Origin: Chloroflexaceae bacterium
Lineage (GTDB): Bacteria; Chloroflexota; Chloroflexia; Chloroflexales; Chloroflexaceae
DNA length: 64,000 bases
Direction of reading: 5' to 3'
Assembly (NCBI GenBank): GCA_025057155.1
Contig: JANWYD010000004.1
Location: 62,001-126,000 of the forward strand
Of the stretch, positions 27,574 to 35,623 are shown piece by piece; positions within the stretch are counted from its first letter, which is position 1; each line of letters opens with the position of its first letter. The position numbers were made by a program, and so were the translations under genes. The notes beneath the pieces were generated by a model that did not search any database, had not been told where the DNA came from, and saw nothing but the letters and a program-made list of their open reading frames with translations.

Positions 27574-28974
27574 TTACAACCCGAAGCTCTGATGGATCAC
27601 CCGAACGGCCCGGTCGCCCTCCTCCGCAGCTACCACGAGTGAGATGTTGTTCTCGGTGCTGCCCTGGGCGATGGCGATCACATTGATGCCTGCTGCGCCC
27701 ATCGCCCCGAAGAGGCGCCCGGCGATCCCCGGCGTGCCACGCATCCCTGAGCCTACCAGTGCCACGATCACCACTGAGTCCTGCACATCAATGTGTTCGA
27801 CGTCGTGGGCCGAAAACTCGCTGGCGAGTTCGCGGCGCAGCTCGGCGACTGCTGCGGGGGCCTCGGTGCGCGGCACCGCCAGGCACACGCTCTGCTCGCT
27901 GCTGGCCTGCGAGATGAGCAGAATATTGGCCCCGGCGCGGGCCACGGCCCCGAAGATGCGCGCGGCAACCCCTGTGACGCCGAGCATCCCCGGCCCGCCT
28001 ACAGTGATCAGGCTCACATCCTTGATTGCCGTCACTGCTTTGGCCGCCCCGGCGCTCTCCTCGGCGCTGATCAGCGTGCCGGGGTGATCAGGGTTGAAGG
28101 TGTTGCGGATGCGGATGGGAATGCGCCGTTGCACCAGCGGCAGCACCGTCTTCGGATGCAGCACATTGGCCCCGTAGTAGGAGAGTTCGGCCATCTCGCT
28201 GTAGGTCAGGCGCGGCAGGGTGCGGGCCTCCGGCACCACGTTGGGGTTGGTGGTGAGCACCCCGTCAACCTCTTTCCAGAACCAGACTTCATCGGCATCG
28301 AGGACCGCGCCGAGGATGGCGCAGGAGTAATCGGAGCCGCCGCGCCCCAGGGTGGTGGGCACGCCGGCCCGCGTGGCGCCGATGAAGCCCGTGACCACCG
28401 GCACGACTCCCTCGGCCAGCAGCGGCAGGAGCCGCTCGCGCGACCGCTCGCGGGTTTCGTCCATCAGCGGCGAGGCGGCGCCGTAGCGCTCATCGGTGAT
28501 GATCAGCCCGGTCGCGTCTACGGCCTGGGCGGGGACCCCGGCGCTCCGCAGCGCGGCGGCGATCAGGCGGGCGTTCAGCCGCTCACCGAGGCCGCTGAAC
28601 AGGTCGAGGGCGCGGGGCGTCAATTCACCTAGCACGGCAATGCTCCGCGACAGGTCGCTCATATAATCGAGCATCGCTTGCAATTCGGGCGCCAGGGCCT
28701 CGCGCTCCTCGGCGCTGAGCAGCTCGGCGGCGACCCGCATGTGCAAGTCAAGCAGCCGCGGCGCGGCCAGGGCCGTCGCCTCGCCGTCGCCCTCGGCGGC
28801 GGCGCGCGCAGCGGCGATCAGGGTGTCGGTAGTGCGCAGATCCGGGGCGTTCATTGCCGACACCACGACCACCACCTCGTGCTCGCGGCGGCTTTCGGCC
28901 ACAATCCGGGCCACCTGGCGGATAGCGTCGGCGCTGCCCACCGACGTGCCGCCGAACTTCATTACGACGCGCAT
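27574..28974 (-). CDS. lysC: Aspartate kinase
   Basis: A 466-residue monofunctional aspartokinase, phosphorylating aspartate in the first step toward Lys, Thr and Met. Kinase signature MKFGGTSVGSADAIRQVA starts at residue 4; FSGLGERLNARLIAAAL, GRGGSDYSCAILGAVLDADEVWFWKEVDG and HPKTVLPLVQRRIPIRIRNTF follow. Two C-terminal ACT domains (VGGPGMLGVTGVAARIFGAV and LVGSGMRGTPGIAGRLFGAM) imply feedback control by an end product. The layout resembles the AK part of ThrA more than the two-subunit Bacillus enzyme. GAGGAG lies 5-10 bases before the ATG at 28974. It follows qor by 10 bp and is cotranscribed. Confidence 0.94.
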   Translation of the reverse strand: MRVVMKFGGTSVGSADAIRQVARIVAESRREHEVVVVVSAMNAPDLRTTDTLIAAARAAAEGDGEATALAAPRLLDLHMRVAAELLSAEEREALAPELQAMLDYMSDLSRSIAVLGELTPRALDLFSGLGERLNARLIAAALRSAGVPAQAVDATGLIITDERYGAASPLMDETRERSRERLLPLLAEGVVPVVTGFIGATRAGVPTTLGRGGSDYSCAILGAVLDADEVWFWKEVDGVLTTNPNVVPEARTLPRLTYSEMAELSYYGANVLHPKTVLPLVQRRIPIRIRNTFNPDHPGTLISAEESAGAAKAVTAIKDVSLITVGGPGMLGVTGVAARIFGAVARAGANILLISQASSEQSVCLAVPRTEAPAAVAELRRELASEFSAHDVEHIDVQDSVVIVALVGSGMRGTPGIAGRLFGAMGAAGINVIAIAQGSTENNISLVVAAEEGDRAVRVIHQSFGL

Positions 28975-28984
28975 ACACTCTCCT

Positions 28985-29953
28985 CTATGGAACAATCAAC
29001 ACCTTGCCGGTTGTCTGGCGACCCTCCAGGGCGCGGTGAGCCTCGGCGGCCTCGCGCAGGCTATATTCACGCTCTACGTGCACCCGCAGGGCGCCCGCGG
29101 CCATCCAGGCGAACAGATCGCCGGCCCGCCAGGCCAGTTCCTCAGGGGTGGCGATGTAGTTGGCCAGCGTGGGCCGGGTGAGATAGAGCGACCCTTTCGC
29201 GCTCAGCAGCAGCGGCTCGATGGGTGGCACCGGGCCGCTGGCGTTGCCGAAGAAAACCGCGTAGCCCCGTGGGCGCAGGCAGTCGAGGCTCTGCTCCCAC
29301 GTGCTCCGCCCGACCGAGTCGTAGACGACATCCGCCCCGCGCCCGCCGGTCAGTTCGCGCACGCGCTGGTCGAAACGCTCCTGGGTGTACAGGATAACCT
29401 CGTCGGCGCCGGCCTCGCGGGCCAGGGCTGCCTTGGCCTCGGTTGAAACCAGCCCGATCACCCGCGCTCCCAGGCGTCTGGCCATTTGTACCAGGAGCAG
29501 GCCCACGCCCCCCGCCGCCGCCGTCACTACACAGGTCTCGCCGGCTTTGAGCGGATAGGTGCTGTGGGTCAGGTAGTGGGCAGTGGCGCCCTGCAACATC
29601 ACCGCTGCGGCGAGTTTGAGGTCGATGGACTCAGGTACGCGCACCGCCTTTGCCGCCGGCGCCAGGGCATACTCGGCATAGCCGCCAATCCCCGAGGCCG
29701 TCGCTACCCGCTCGCCCACGCTCCACCCCTGCACCTCGGCGCCCACTGCGTCAACAATTCCGGCGAACTCCAGGCCGGGGACGAACGGCAGCGGCAGTTT
29801 GTACAACCCGGTGCGGTGGTAGGTGTCAATGTAGTTCAGCCCCGTGGCGACCACCTTGATGCGGAGCTGGTCGGGCGCGGGTTCGGGAACAGGCGCCTCC
29901 TCGTAGCGTAGTACGTCGGGGCCGCCGGTCTCGTGAACTCGAATTGCGTGCAT
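28985..29953 (-). CDS. NADPH:quinone oxidoreductase (zeta-crystallin type)
   Basis: A 322-residue zinc-free MDR enzyme. A GroES-like domain (start [33 protein letters not shown] near 45) precedes a Rossmann domain with [19 protein letters not shown] (about 145). The C-terminal TGKVLIVP is typical. Members reduce quinones or activated alkenes with NADPH in the cytosol. ATG at 29953; an ORF extension to 30070 adds 39 residues with no conservation. It is the first gene of a qor-lysC pair; no functional tie between the products is obvious. Confidence 0.88.
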   Translation of the reverse strand: MHAIRVHETGGPDVLRYEEAPVPEPAPDQLRIKVVATGLNYIDTYHRTGLYKLPLPFVPGLEFAGIVDAVGAEVQGWSVGERVATASGIGGYAEYALAPAAKAVRVPESIDLKLAAAVMLQGATAHYLTHSTYPLKAGETCVVTAAAGGVGLLLVQMARRLGARVIGLVSTEAKAALAREAGADEVILYTQERFDQRVRELTGGRGADVVYDSVGRSTWEQSLDCLRPRGYAVFFGNASGPVPPIEPLLLSAKGSLYLTRPTLANYIATPEELAWRAGDLFAWMAAGALRVHVEREYSLREAAEAHRALEGRQTTGKVLIVP

Positions 29954-30337
29954 ATGCTCTCTCGCCTTATTATTGCTCTGGCCTCGCAAAGCGGCTGCCA
30001 TAGACTTCAGGGCAACCAGAGCGCCCGGCATGCGGCGGGCTGAATGGAGTGACGCACCTGCCAGCGCCACCGCAACAACGGGCGTCCGAAGTTTGCCCCG
30101 GGGATACAGATCCTGGAAAGCGCCGCCTCCCTTGCGCCGTGATCGAAAGTCGGCCTATACTATAACAGGATTCTTGCAGCATCACGGCGCTCTGATGCGC
30201 TGCCCCCTCACGCGATTGTAGATTGCGAATGTGCGAATGATTGATCGCGGATTGTTGGATGGGCGCGACCCATAGGAACGCGATCTGGTCGCGCTTGCAT
30301 CCGAACAGGTCGCCTGGAACCGTACCAAGGAGATGCC
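29954..30337. other. Divergent gap between qor and the methyltransferase gene
   Basis: No gene seen. A TATAGTATAGG run at about 30157-30167 (minus) may be the qor -10 region. Degenerate heptad-type words lie at 30218-30258. A GCGCGACC/GGTCGCGC hairpin (30263-30294) precedes the plus-strand gene. Confidence 0.45.
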
Positions 30338-30967
30338 GTGCGCCGGGAGAAGCAGCTTCCGCGAAGTTATTTTACGCGCTACGATGAGAGCGATGATCGC
30401 CTCTTCTACACCTATCCCCGGCTGACGGCGCATATTGATGAGGCCGCGCGCGCCGCCGTGACACGGTTGTTTCGCGAGGAACTGCCCCCAGGGGGCCGCA
30501 TCCTCGACCTGATGAGCAGTTATCTCAGCCACCTGCCCCCGGAGGTGCACTATGCTCATGTGGTTGGATTGGGGTTGAACGCCGAGGAAATGCGGCTGAA
30601 TCAGCAACTTGACGAGTATCTGGTTCATGACCTGAATAAGAACCCCAGTTTGCCCTTTGCCGACGCCTCGTTCGACGGGGCCGTGTGTACCGTCTCGGTG
30701 CAGTACCTGGTCCATCCAGTCACCGTCTTCGCCGAGGTGGGGCGCGTGTTGCGATCCGGCGCGCCGTTTATTGTCACCTTCTCCAACCGCTGCTTCCCCA
30801 GCAAGGCGGTGCGGATCTGGATTTCGACCAGCGATCGGCAGCATGGTCAACTGGTGCAGCAGTATTTTCAACTGGCCGAATGCTATACCGACATTCGCTT
30901 CCTTGACCGGTCCCCCTGCCACTGGCTCAGCGATCCGCTGTACGCTGTCATTGGTCGTGTCAGGTGA
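30338..30967 (+). CDS. SAM-dependent methyltransferase, type 11-like
   Basis: A 209-residue protein with a class I methyltransferase core: GGRILDLMSSYLSHLPPEV replaces the usual DxGxGxG glycine loop, then VVGLGLNAEEM, FADASFDGAVCTVSVQYL (post-motif acidic and aromatic segment) and EVGRVLRSGAPFIVTFSNR. The weakened glycine loop is unusual, though the remaining motifs are well preserved. Substrate unknown. The GTG start has AAGGAG five bases upstream. Ends with a short gap before the CpXC gene promoter. Confidence 0.72.
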   Translation: MRREKQLPRSYFTRYDESDDRLFYTYPRLTAHIDEAARAAVTRLFREELPPGGRILDLMSSYLSHLPPEVHYAHVVGLGLNAEEMRLNQQLDEYLVHDLNKNPSLPFADASFDGAVCTVSVQYLVHPVTVFAEVGRVLRSGAPFIVTFSNRCFPSKAVRIWISTSDRQHGQLVQQYFQLAECYTDIRFLDRSPCHWLSDPLYAVIGRVR

Positions 30968-31036
30968 CATGGCCGGAGGTCGGCTCTAACAAATACGATG
31001 GGCGCTGGTTTGAAGGCTGCGGATTTGTGCAAACTC

Positions 31037-31066
31037 TGCACACAATCGTAAAGGGTTTGCTATAAT
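31037..31066 (+). promoter_or_regulatory. Putative promoter of the CpXC gene
   Basis: TGCACA (31037-31042), 18-bp spacer, perfect TATAAT (31061-31066), giving a leader of about 135 nt. Confidence 0.5.
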
Positions 31067-31208
31067 CACCGCAGCGTTGCCGATGTAAACCCGGACTATA
31101 CGATGGGTGGGGGAACGTGGTTGTCTCACCCCTTCGCCCCTGGAAACATACGCGGGGCCAATGAGGGGAGCGGTGCGCCTGCCGCCCTTCGCCTCAGGGA
31201 GAGAGTGT

Positions 31209-32516
31209 ATGCCTGCCGTCGCCCCTCAGCCTGTGCAGATAACCTGCCCCGCCTGTGGCGTTCCCTTTCGCGCTAATCTCTATACCCTGGTTGACGCCGC
31301 CGAGCAGCCGGCCCTGAAGACGGCCTTGCTCAGCGGCCAGTTGAATGTGGCGGTCTGCCCGAACTGCGGTTCAGGCGCCATGCTTGGCGCGCCGTTAATC
31401 TACCACGATCCGCGCAAGCAACTCTGCCTGGTCTACTTTCCCCAGGAGTTGAACACGCCGCCAGAGGAGCAAGAGCGCTTCATTGGCGAGGCGACCAGTT
31501 TCCTGCTCCGCTCGCTGCCCGCCGATGCGCCACGGGCATACCTGCTGGCGCCGCGGCGCTTTCTGACCCTGGCGTCGCTGCTCGATACGATTCTCGAAGC
31601 CGATGGCGTCAGCCGTGAGACGCTGGAACGCCAGCGGGCCTACGTCGATCTGATCAGCGAACTGGCCACCGCGGTGAACAGTGAGGAGCGTTTCAATGCG
31701 CTGGTCGCCCGGCGTCGGGCGGATTTTACCCCGGAGTTCTTCGCCACTCTCGAAGCGTTCATTCAGGCGCTGCCCGACTCGCAGGCGGAATCGCGCACAT
31801 TGCTGTTGCAGGTGCATGAACGCCTCAACAACCTCATCGGCGAAGGCGGGGCCGCGGCAGCCGCCGACGAGGTGCGTCAGGCCATCGAACGGCTGCTGAC
31901 GATCCCCGATGATCAGCTTGAGCAGGCGGTAGCCGAACTGCGCCCGGTGCTTGACTACAGCTTCTTCCAGGCGTGGACGGAGCGCATCGAAGCGGCGCAG
32001 GCCGCCGGCCAGGCCGATGAGGCGGCCCGCCTGACCGAGCGGCGCGCGCGCATTCTGGCCCTGATAGAGCGACTGGACCGCGAAACGCAGGCGTTGTTTG
32101 AGGCCGGCAACGCCCTGCTCGCCGAGGTGCTCGAAGCTCCCGACCCGCTCGCCGCGCTCCACGAGCGGGCCGAGCGGGTCGGCGAGGGCTTCATGATCGC
32201 CCTCTCGGCCAATGCCGCCGCCGCCCAGCGCTCCGGACGCGAGGAACTGGCGCAGCGCCTGGAACAGCTCGCCGCGGCGGCGGTGGAGATCATTCAGAGC
32301 CGGCTTTCGCCCGAAGAACGCTTCATCAATGAGTTGCTCCTCGCCGAGACGCCAAAGGAAGCCACAGCCCTGCTCCGCAAGAACGTGGCGAAAATCACCC
32401 CCGATCTGGTCAAAAAGCTCAATGAACTGGCCGCCCAGGAGGAGCGTCGCGCTAACGCCAGCGGCGCCGAACGCCTGCGGCAACTCGCCCGCGAGGCCGG
32501 GGCGATGCTGTTCTGA
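31209..32516 (+). CDS. CpXC-domain protein
   Basis: A 435-residue cytosolic protein. The N-terminal CpXC zinc-ribbon-like domain has ITCPACGVPF and CPNCGSG (about residues 10-55), then a beta-rich part (LCLVYFPQEL). From about residue 150 on it is almost wholly helical and charged, with heptad character (coiled coil), ending KNVAKITPDLVKKLNELAAQEERR. Function unknown; the domain pair suggests a scaffold. GGGAGAGAG lies before the ATG at 31209; the ORF extends upstream to 31107 without similarity to a leader. It is followed 6 bp later by a glycosyltransferase gene, so the two form an operon. Confidence 0.75.
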   Translation: MPAVAPQPVQITCPACGVPFRANLYTLVDAAEQPALKTALLSGQLNVAVCPNCGSGAMLGAPLIYHDPRKQLCLVYFPQELNTPPEEQERFIGEATSFLLRSLPADAPRAYLLAPRRFLTLASLLDTILEADGVSRETLERQRAYVDLISELATAVNSEERFNALVARRRADFTPEFFATLEAFIQALPDSQAESRTLLLQVHERLNNLIGEGGAAAAADEVRQAIERLLTIPDDQLEQAVAELRPVLDYSFFQAWTERIEAAQAAGQADEAARLTERRARILALIERLDRETQALFEAGNALLAEVLEAPDPLAALHERAERVGEGFMIALSANAAAAQRSGREELAQRLEQLAAAAVEIIQSRLSPEERFINELLLAETPKEATALLRKNVAKITPDLVKKLNELAAQEERRANASGAERLRQLAREAGAMLF

Positions 32517-32522
32517 ACGGGT

Positions 32523-33686
32523 ATGAAGTTGTTCTTGCTGCGCTTGCTGGCGCTCCTCGCGCGGCCATTCATCCGGCGGGCCACCCCTGGCCCGCCGCGT
32601 CGTGTCCTGGTGATCAAGCCTGACCACCTGGGCGACCTGCTTCTGGCAACGCCCGCCCTTCAGGCCCTCCGCGCCGCGCTGCCCGACGCTCACATCAGCG
32701 CGCTGGTCGGACCCTGGGCGCGGCGCATGTGGCAGGGTCTGCCCGAGCTGGACACCCTCCGGGAGTTGCCCTTTCCCGGCTTCGAGCGCGACGGCGCCCG
32801 CCGGCGCAACCGGCTGCAACCTTTCCTGACCCTGCTCCGGTACGCCGTGTTGCTGCGCCGCGAAGGCTACGACGCGGCATTAATTCTGCGCGACGATCAC
32901 TGGTGGGGGGCCCTGCTGGCGCTGCTGGCGGGCATTCCCCGGCGTGTCGGCCATGGCTCTCCCCTATGTGCGCCGCTGCTCAGCGAGGCGTTGCCCTTCG
33001 ACGGGCGCGAACACGTGACTCGACAGGCCCTTGACGTGGCGGCCCGGCTTACCGGCGCGAAACCACTTGCGTATCCCGGAGCGCCGCCGCTGCGCTTCGC
33101 GCTCACTCCGGCGGAGCGGGCCTGGGCCAACGCCTGGATTGCCGCCCGCCTTGCTCCCGCCGAACGCCTGGTGATCATCCATCCTGGCACTGCCGGGGTG
33201 ACCAAGCTCTGGCCGGCCGAACGCTGGGCGATCGTCGGTGATGCTCTGGCGGCGCGCCCCGGGGCGCGAGTATTGCTGACCGGCGGCCCCGGAGAGGAGG
33301 CCCTGGTGCGCCAGGTGGCCGGCGCCATGCGCCACCCGCCGCTGGAACTGGCCGGGGCGACCAGTATCAGTCAACTGGCGGCCCTCTTCGCGCAGGCCGC
33401 GCTGGTGCTGGGGGTTGATAGCGGGCCGCTGCATCTTGCCGTTAGCCAGGGGACGCCGACGGTGCGCCTCTTCGGTCCTACCGATCCGGGGCGATTTGGC
33501 CCGTGGGGCGACCCGGCCCGCCATCGCGTACTGCGGGCCGGGCTGGCGTGCAGCCCCTGCCATAACGTCAACCGCTGCCCGCGCGGCACCCTCGGTCCGG
33601 AGTGTATGGAGGCCATTTCGGCTGCGATGGTGAAAGATGCGGTAAGCCTGGAAGCCAGCCCTGACTTGCCGCTGACTCTGAGGTGA
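32523..33686 (+). CDS. Glycosyltransferase family 9 (heptosyltransferase-like)
   Basis: A 387-residue GT-B enzyme of the ADP-heptose:LPS heptosyltransferase (WaaF/GT9) family. The N-terminal domain has VLVIKPDHLGDLLLATPALQ (about 28-47, the LGD loop). The C-terminal domain has IIHPGTAGVTKLWPAERW and GVDSGPLHLAVSQGTPTVRLFGPTDP. Chloroflexota generally lack classical LPS, so the acceptor may be another surface glycan; that is inference. A C-rich segment (CSPCHNVNRCPRGTLGPECM, about 343-362) could bind metal. It starts 6 bp after the CpXC gene. Confidence 0.87.
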   Translation: MKLFLLRLLALLARPFIRRATPGPPRRVLVIKPDHLGDLLLATPALQALRAALPDAHISALVGPWARRMWQGLPELDTLRELPFPGFERDGARRRNRLQPFLTLLRYAVLLRREGYDAALILRDDHWWGALLALLAGIPRRVGHGSPLCAPLLSEALPFDGREHVTRQALDVAARLTGAKPLAYPGAPPLRFALTPAERAWANAWIAARLAPAERLVIIHPGTAGVTKLWPAERWAIVGDALAARPGARVLLTGGPGEEALVRQVAGAMRHPPLELAGATSISQLAALFAQAALVLGVDSGPLHLAVSQGTPTVRLFGPTDPGRFGPWGDPARHRVLRAGLACSPCHNVNRCPRGTLGPECMEAISAAMVKDAVSLEASPDLPLTLR

Positions 33687-33715
33687 GCGCCAGCCCCCGG
33701 TAATGGAAGGGCGCC

Positions 33716-33907
33716 TCAGGATACGCGGGCCTGCAGCAAGGCGCGCGCCACGGCGTCAAGCACGGCGGCGGGGCGATTGCCTGCGGGCAAGCCGAAACGG
33801 CGCAGGAGGGCGCGCCGGTAGACGTGGAGCGAAGCGGGAGCGAACGAGCAGAGGCGCCGGTAAGGATGGCGGTGCGGGGCCGGTTCGGGGAACGGGTGAA
33901 CGATCAT
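33716..33907 (-). CDS. Promoter-backed 63-aa hypothetical protein
   Basis: A 63-codon ORF starting MIVHPFPEPAPHRHPYRRL, rich in His, Pro and Arg in the first half and helical (LDAVARALLQARVS) at the end. It is soluble with no TM helix, and I know no family. What favours it is a near-consensus promoter (TTGACG-17 bp-TATGAT) 39-67 bp upstream on the same strand. A similar-sized ORF on plus has no such support. The ribosome binding site is weak (GAGCGACCT). Confidence 0.5.
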   Translation of the reverse strand: MIVHPFPEPAPHRHPYRRLCSFAPASLHVYRRALLRRFGLPAGNRPAAVLDAVARALLQARVS

Positions 33908-33945
33908 AGGTCGCTCGCTGTATTCGTGTCTTCTCTCACAAAGTC

Positions 33946-33974
33946 ATCATAAGGGCTGCGCTGCACTGCGTCAA
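33946..33974 (-). promoter_or_regulatory. Near-consensus promoter for the 63-aa ORF
   Basis: On minus: TTGACG (33969-33974), exactly 17 bp, TATGAT (33946-33951). Confidence 0.6.
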
Positions 33975-34142
33975 GCCCCGGTTGCCGCGCAATTCCTGTG
34001 CATTATCTTGCGATGCGGTTGAAGGCGACGGGCGCAGGATCTGCCTTCTTTGTAGCAGGGGACAGGGCGGCGAGGAGAGAACAAGTCGCAACGTAGCGGT
34101 AAGGAACGGCTACGGAGCGGAGGCGAGCTTGCGCTGGAAGAA

Positions 34143-34169
34143 GGCCGGGGAGGGCGCTGCTCTCCGGCC
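34143..34169 (-). terminator. Intrinsic terminator of the RR-sufE transcript
   Basis: A 10-bp GC stem (34143-34152 with 34160-34169, one G-T wobble), 19 bp after the sufE stop and followed on minus by TTCTTCC. Confidence 0.6.
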
Positions 34170-34187
34170 CTCGCATGCCTGAAGTTC

Positions 34188-34625
34188 TTACATCAACCGC
34201 AGGGCCTGGCGCTTCATATAGGCCAGGATGGCGCTGATGCCGTTAATGCGTTGGGGGCTGAGGATCTGGTGCAGGCCCATCTCGACGAAGAAATCCGCCG
34301 GCACCGCCAGCACCTCGGCGGGAGCGGACCCGCGCAGCCCTTCGGCCAGGAGCGCGGCATAGCCGCGCGTCGTCGGGGACTCAGGCGGCACATCGAAATG
34401 GAACACCAGCCCGTCGCCCTGGCGTTCGGTGTGCAGGAACACCGGGCTGGCGCACTCGTCAACCTGCTCCATGCCCGCGGCGGCCCGTTCGCGCAGGTAT
34501 TCAGGCAGCGGCGGCAGGCGATCGGCATACTCGAGGAGCAGTTCAAGCTTCTCGTCGCGCCCGCAGCCCTTGAACTCCTCAATAATCGCCCGCAGGCGTG
34601 GTGGAATGGCGCTTGTCTCGGTCAT
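34188..34625 (-). CDS. sufE: SufE-type cysteine desulfurase activator
   Basis: A 145-residue SufE protein, which accepts persulfide sulfur from a SufS desulfurase for Fe-S cluster assembly in the cytosol. Family marks: LELLLEYADRLPPLPEYL, then the active-site Cys in QVDECASPVFL (about residue 58), PTTRGYAALLAEGL and LSPQRINGISAILAYMKRQAL. No other suf gene is in the window. It begins 4 bp after the stop of a response regulator gene, so both are on one transcript, an unusual pairing. Confidence 0.92.
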   Translation of the reverse strand: MTETSAIPPRLRAIIEEFKGCGRDEKLELLLEYADRLPPLPEYLRERAAAGMEQVDECASPVFLHTERQGDGLVFHFDVPPESPTTRGYAALLAEGLRGSAPAEVLAVPADFFVEMGLHQILSPQRINGISAILAYMKRQALRLM

Positions 34626-34629
34626 GCGT

Positions 34630-35478
34630 TTAGTCGATCTGCAGAATGTACCCTTTGCCGCGGACGTTGAGCAGATAGCGGGGCGTGCTCGGGTCGGGCT
34701 CGATCTTCTGGCGCAGGTGGTGGATATGGGGCTTGATCAACTCGCCGGCTTCCATATCGCTGGCCTCATAGCCCTGGGCGCAGCGCACCAGCTGGGTATA
34801 GGAGAGCATCTGCCCGGCGTGCTCGGCCAGACACAGGAGCAGGCGAAACTCTGTCGGCGTCAGGTTGAGCGAACGTCCGCCGAGGGTGGCCGTCTGGTGC
34901 CAGGTGTCGAGTTGCAACTGGCCGATGGTCAACTGGCGCTCGCTGCTGGGGGCGCTGGCAGTGGCGGCCGGGACGGGCGCCGGCGGGGCTGCGGGTTGGA
35001 CGCCGCTGATCAGTTGATTGAGCGCCTCGGGAGCCGGGTCGCCGCTGGTGAGGGCCTGGGCCGCGGCGCTGATCGCTGAGATGAGCGCCGACTGCCGCTG
35101 GCGCTTCGCCCGCTCTGCCAGACCGGCTGCGACCCGATCGAGGATCTGCTCTGGATCGCTCGTCTTTAACATGTAGTCGAAGATGCCCTGGTGCATCCCT
35201 TCAATGGCTGTTTCGAGCGAGCCGTGGCCGGTCAGCACAATCACCACCGTATCGAGGTTGCGCTGGCGGAGGGCCTCGACCACCTGGATGCCATTAATTC
35301 CGGGCATCTGCAAGTCAACCAGCATGAGATCAAAGCGCTGGCGGTCAAACAGCGCCACGGCCTCTTCGCCGGTGGCCGCCGCGGTCACTACGTAGCCCGC
35401 GCGACTCAACAGGGCGCTCAAGGTGAGGCGGATATTCTGTTCGTCATCTACGACGAGGACCTGGGCAGGCTGGCTCAT
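34630..35478 (-). CDS. Response regulator with C-terminal winged helix
   Basis: A 282-residue regulator. The receiver domain (about 5-120) has the acidic pair DDE, phosphoacceptor Asp in LMLVDLQMPG, Thr in VIVLTGHG and a Lys in DYMLKTSD. This part is NtrC-like (GHGSLETAIEGM). A variable Ala/Pro-rich linker (about 125-185) leads to an OmpR-type winged-helix DNA-binding domain (LNLTPTEFRLLLCLAEHAGQMLSYTQL...HIHHLRQKIEPDPSTPRYLLNVRGKGYIL). It is divergent from a GAF histidine kinase, its likely partner, and cotranscribed with sufE downstream, so the pair may sense redox or Fe-S status (inference). Confidence 0.9.
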   Translation of the reverse strand: MSQPAQVLVVDDEQNIRLTLSALLSRAGYVVTAAATGEEAVALFDRQRFDLMLVDLQMPGINGIQVVEALRQRNLDTVVIVLTGHGSLETAIEGMHQGIFDYMLKTSDPEQILDRVAAGLAERAKRQRQSALISAISAAAQALTSGDPAPEALNQLISGVQPAAPPAPVPAATASAPSSERQLTIGQLQLDTWHQTATLGGRSLNLTPTEFRLLLCLAEHAGQMLSYTQLVRCAQGYEASDMEAGELIKPHIHHLRQKIEPDPSTPRYLLNVRGKGYILQID

Positions 35479-35511
35479 GCTGTTTGCACTCCGTGCCGAA
35501 AAGCACTATAG

Positions 35512-35541
35512 TTGGGACACTGGCATCGCTCGCATTATAGC
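35512..35541 (+). promoter_or_regulatory. Putative histidine kinase promoter
   Basis: TTGGGA (35512-35517), 18-bp spacer, TATAGC (35536-35541), overlapping the divergent promoter of the response regulator. Confidence 0.35.
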
Positions 35542-35563
35542 GCGCTGATCTTCAGAGTGTCAA
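35534..35563 (-). promoter_or_regulatory. Promoter of the response regulator-sufE operon
   Basis: On minus: consensus TTGACA (35558-35563), 18-bp spacer, consensus TATAAT (35534-35539), about 55 bp before the response regulator ATG. Confidence 0.7.
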
Positions 35564-35623
35564 CGTGAGGCGCATCCCGCGTTCTGGCGCTGTCTGTCAC
35601 TTTTGACCGATGCGGAGATAATT

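Noticed and set aside
33703-33909. A 68-codon plus ORF overlapping the 63-aa minus ORF
   Set aside because: No promoter or ribosome binding site in its favour, and very Arg/Gly-rich translation.
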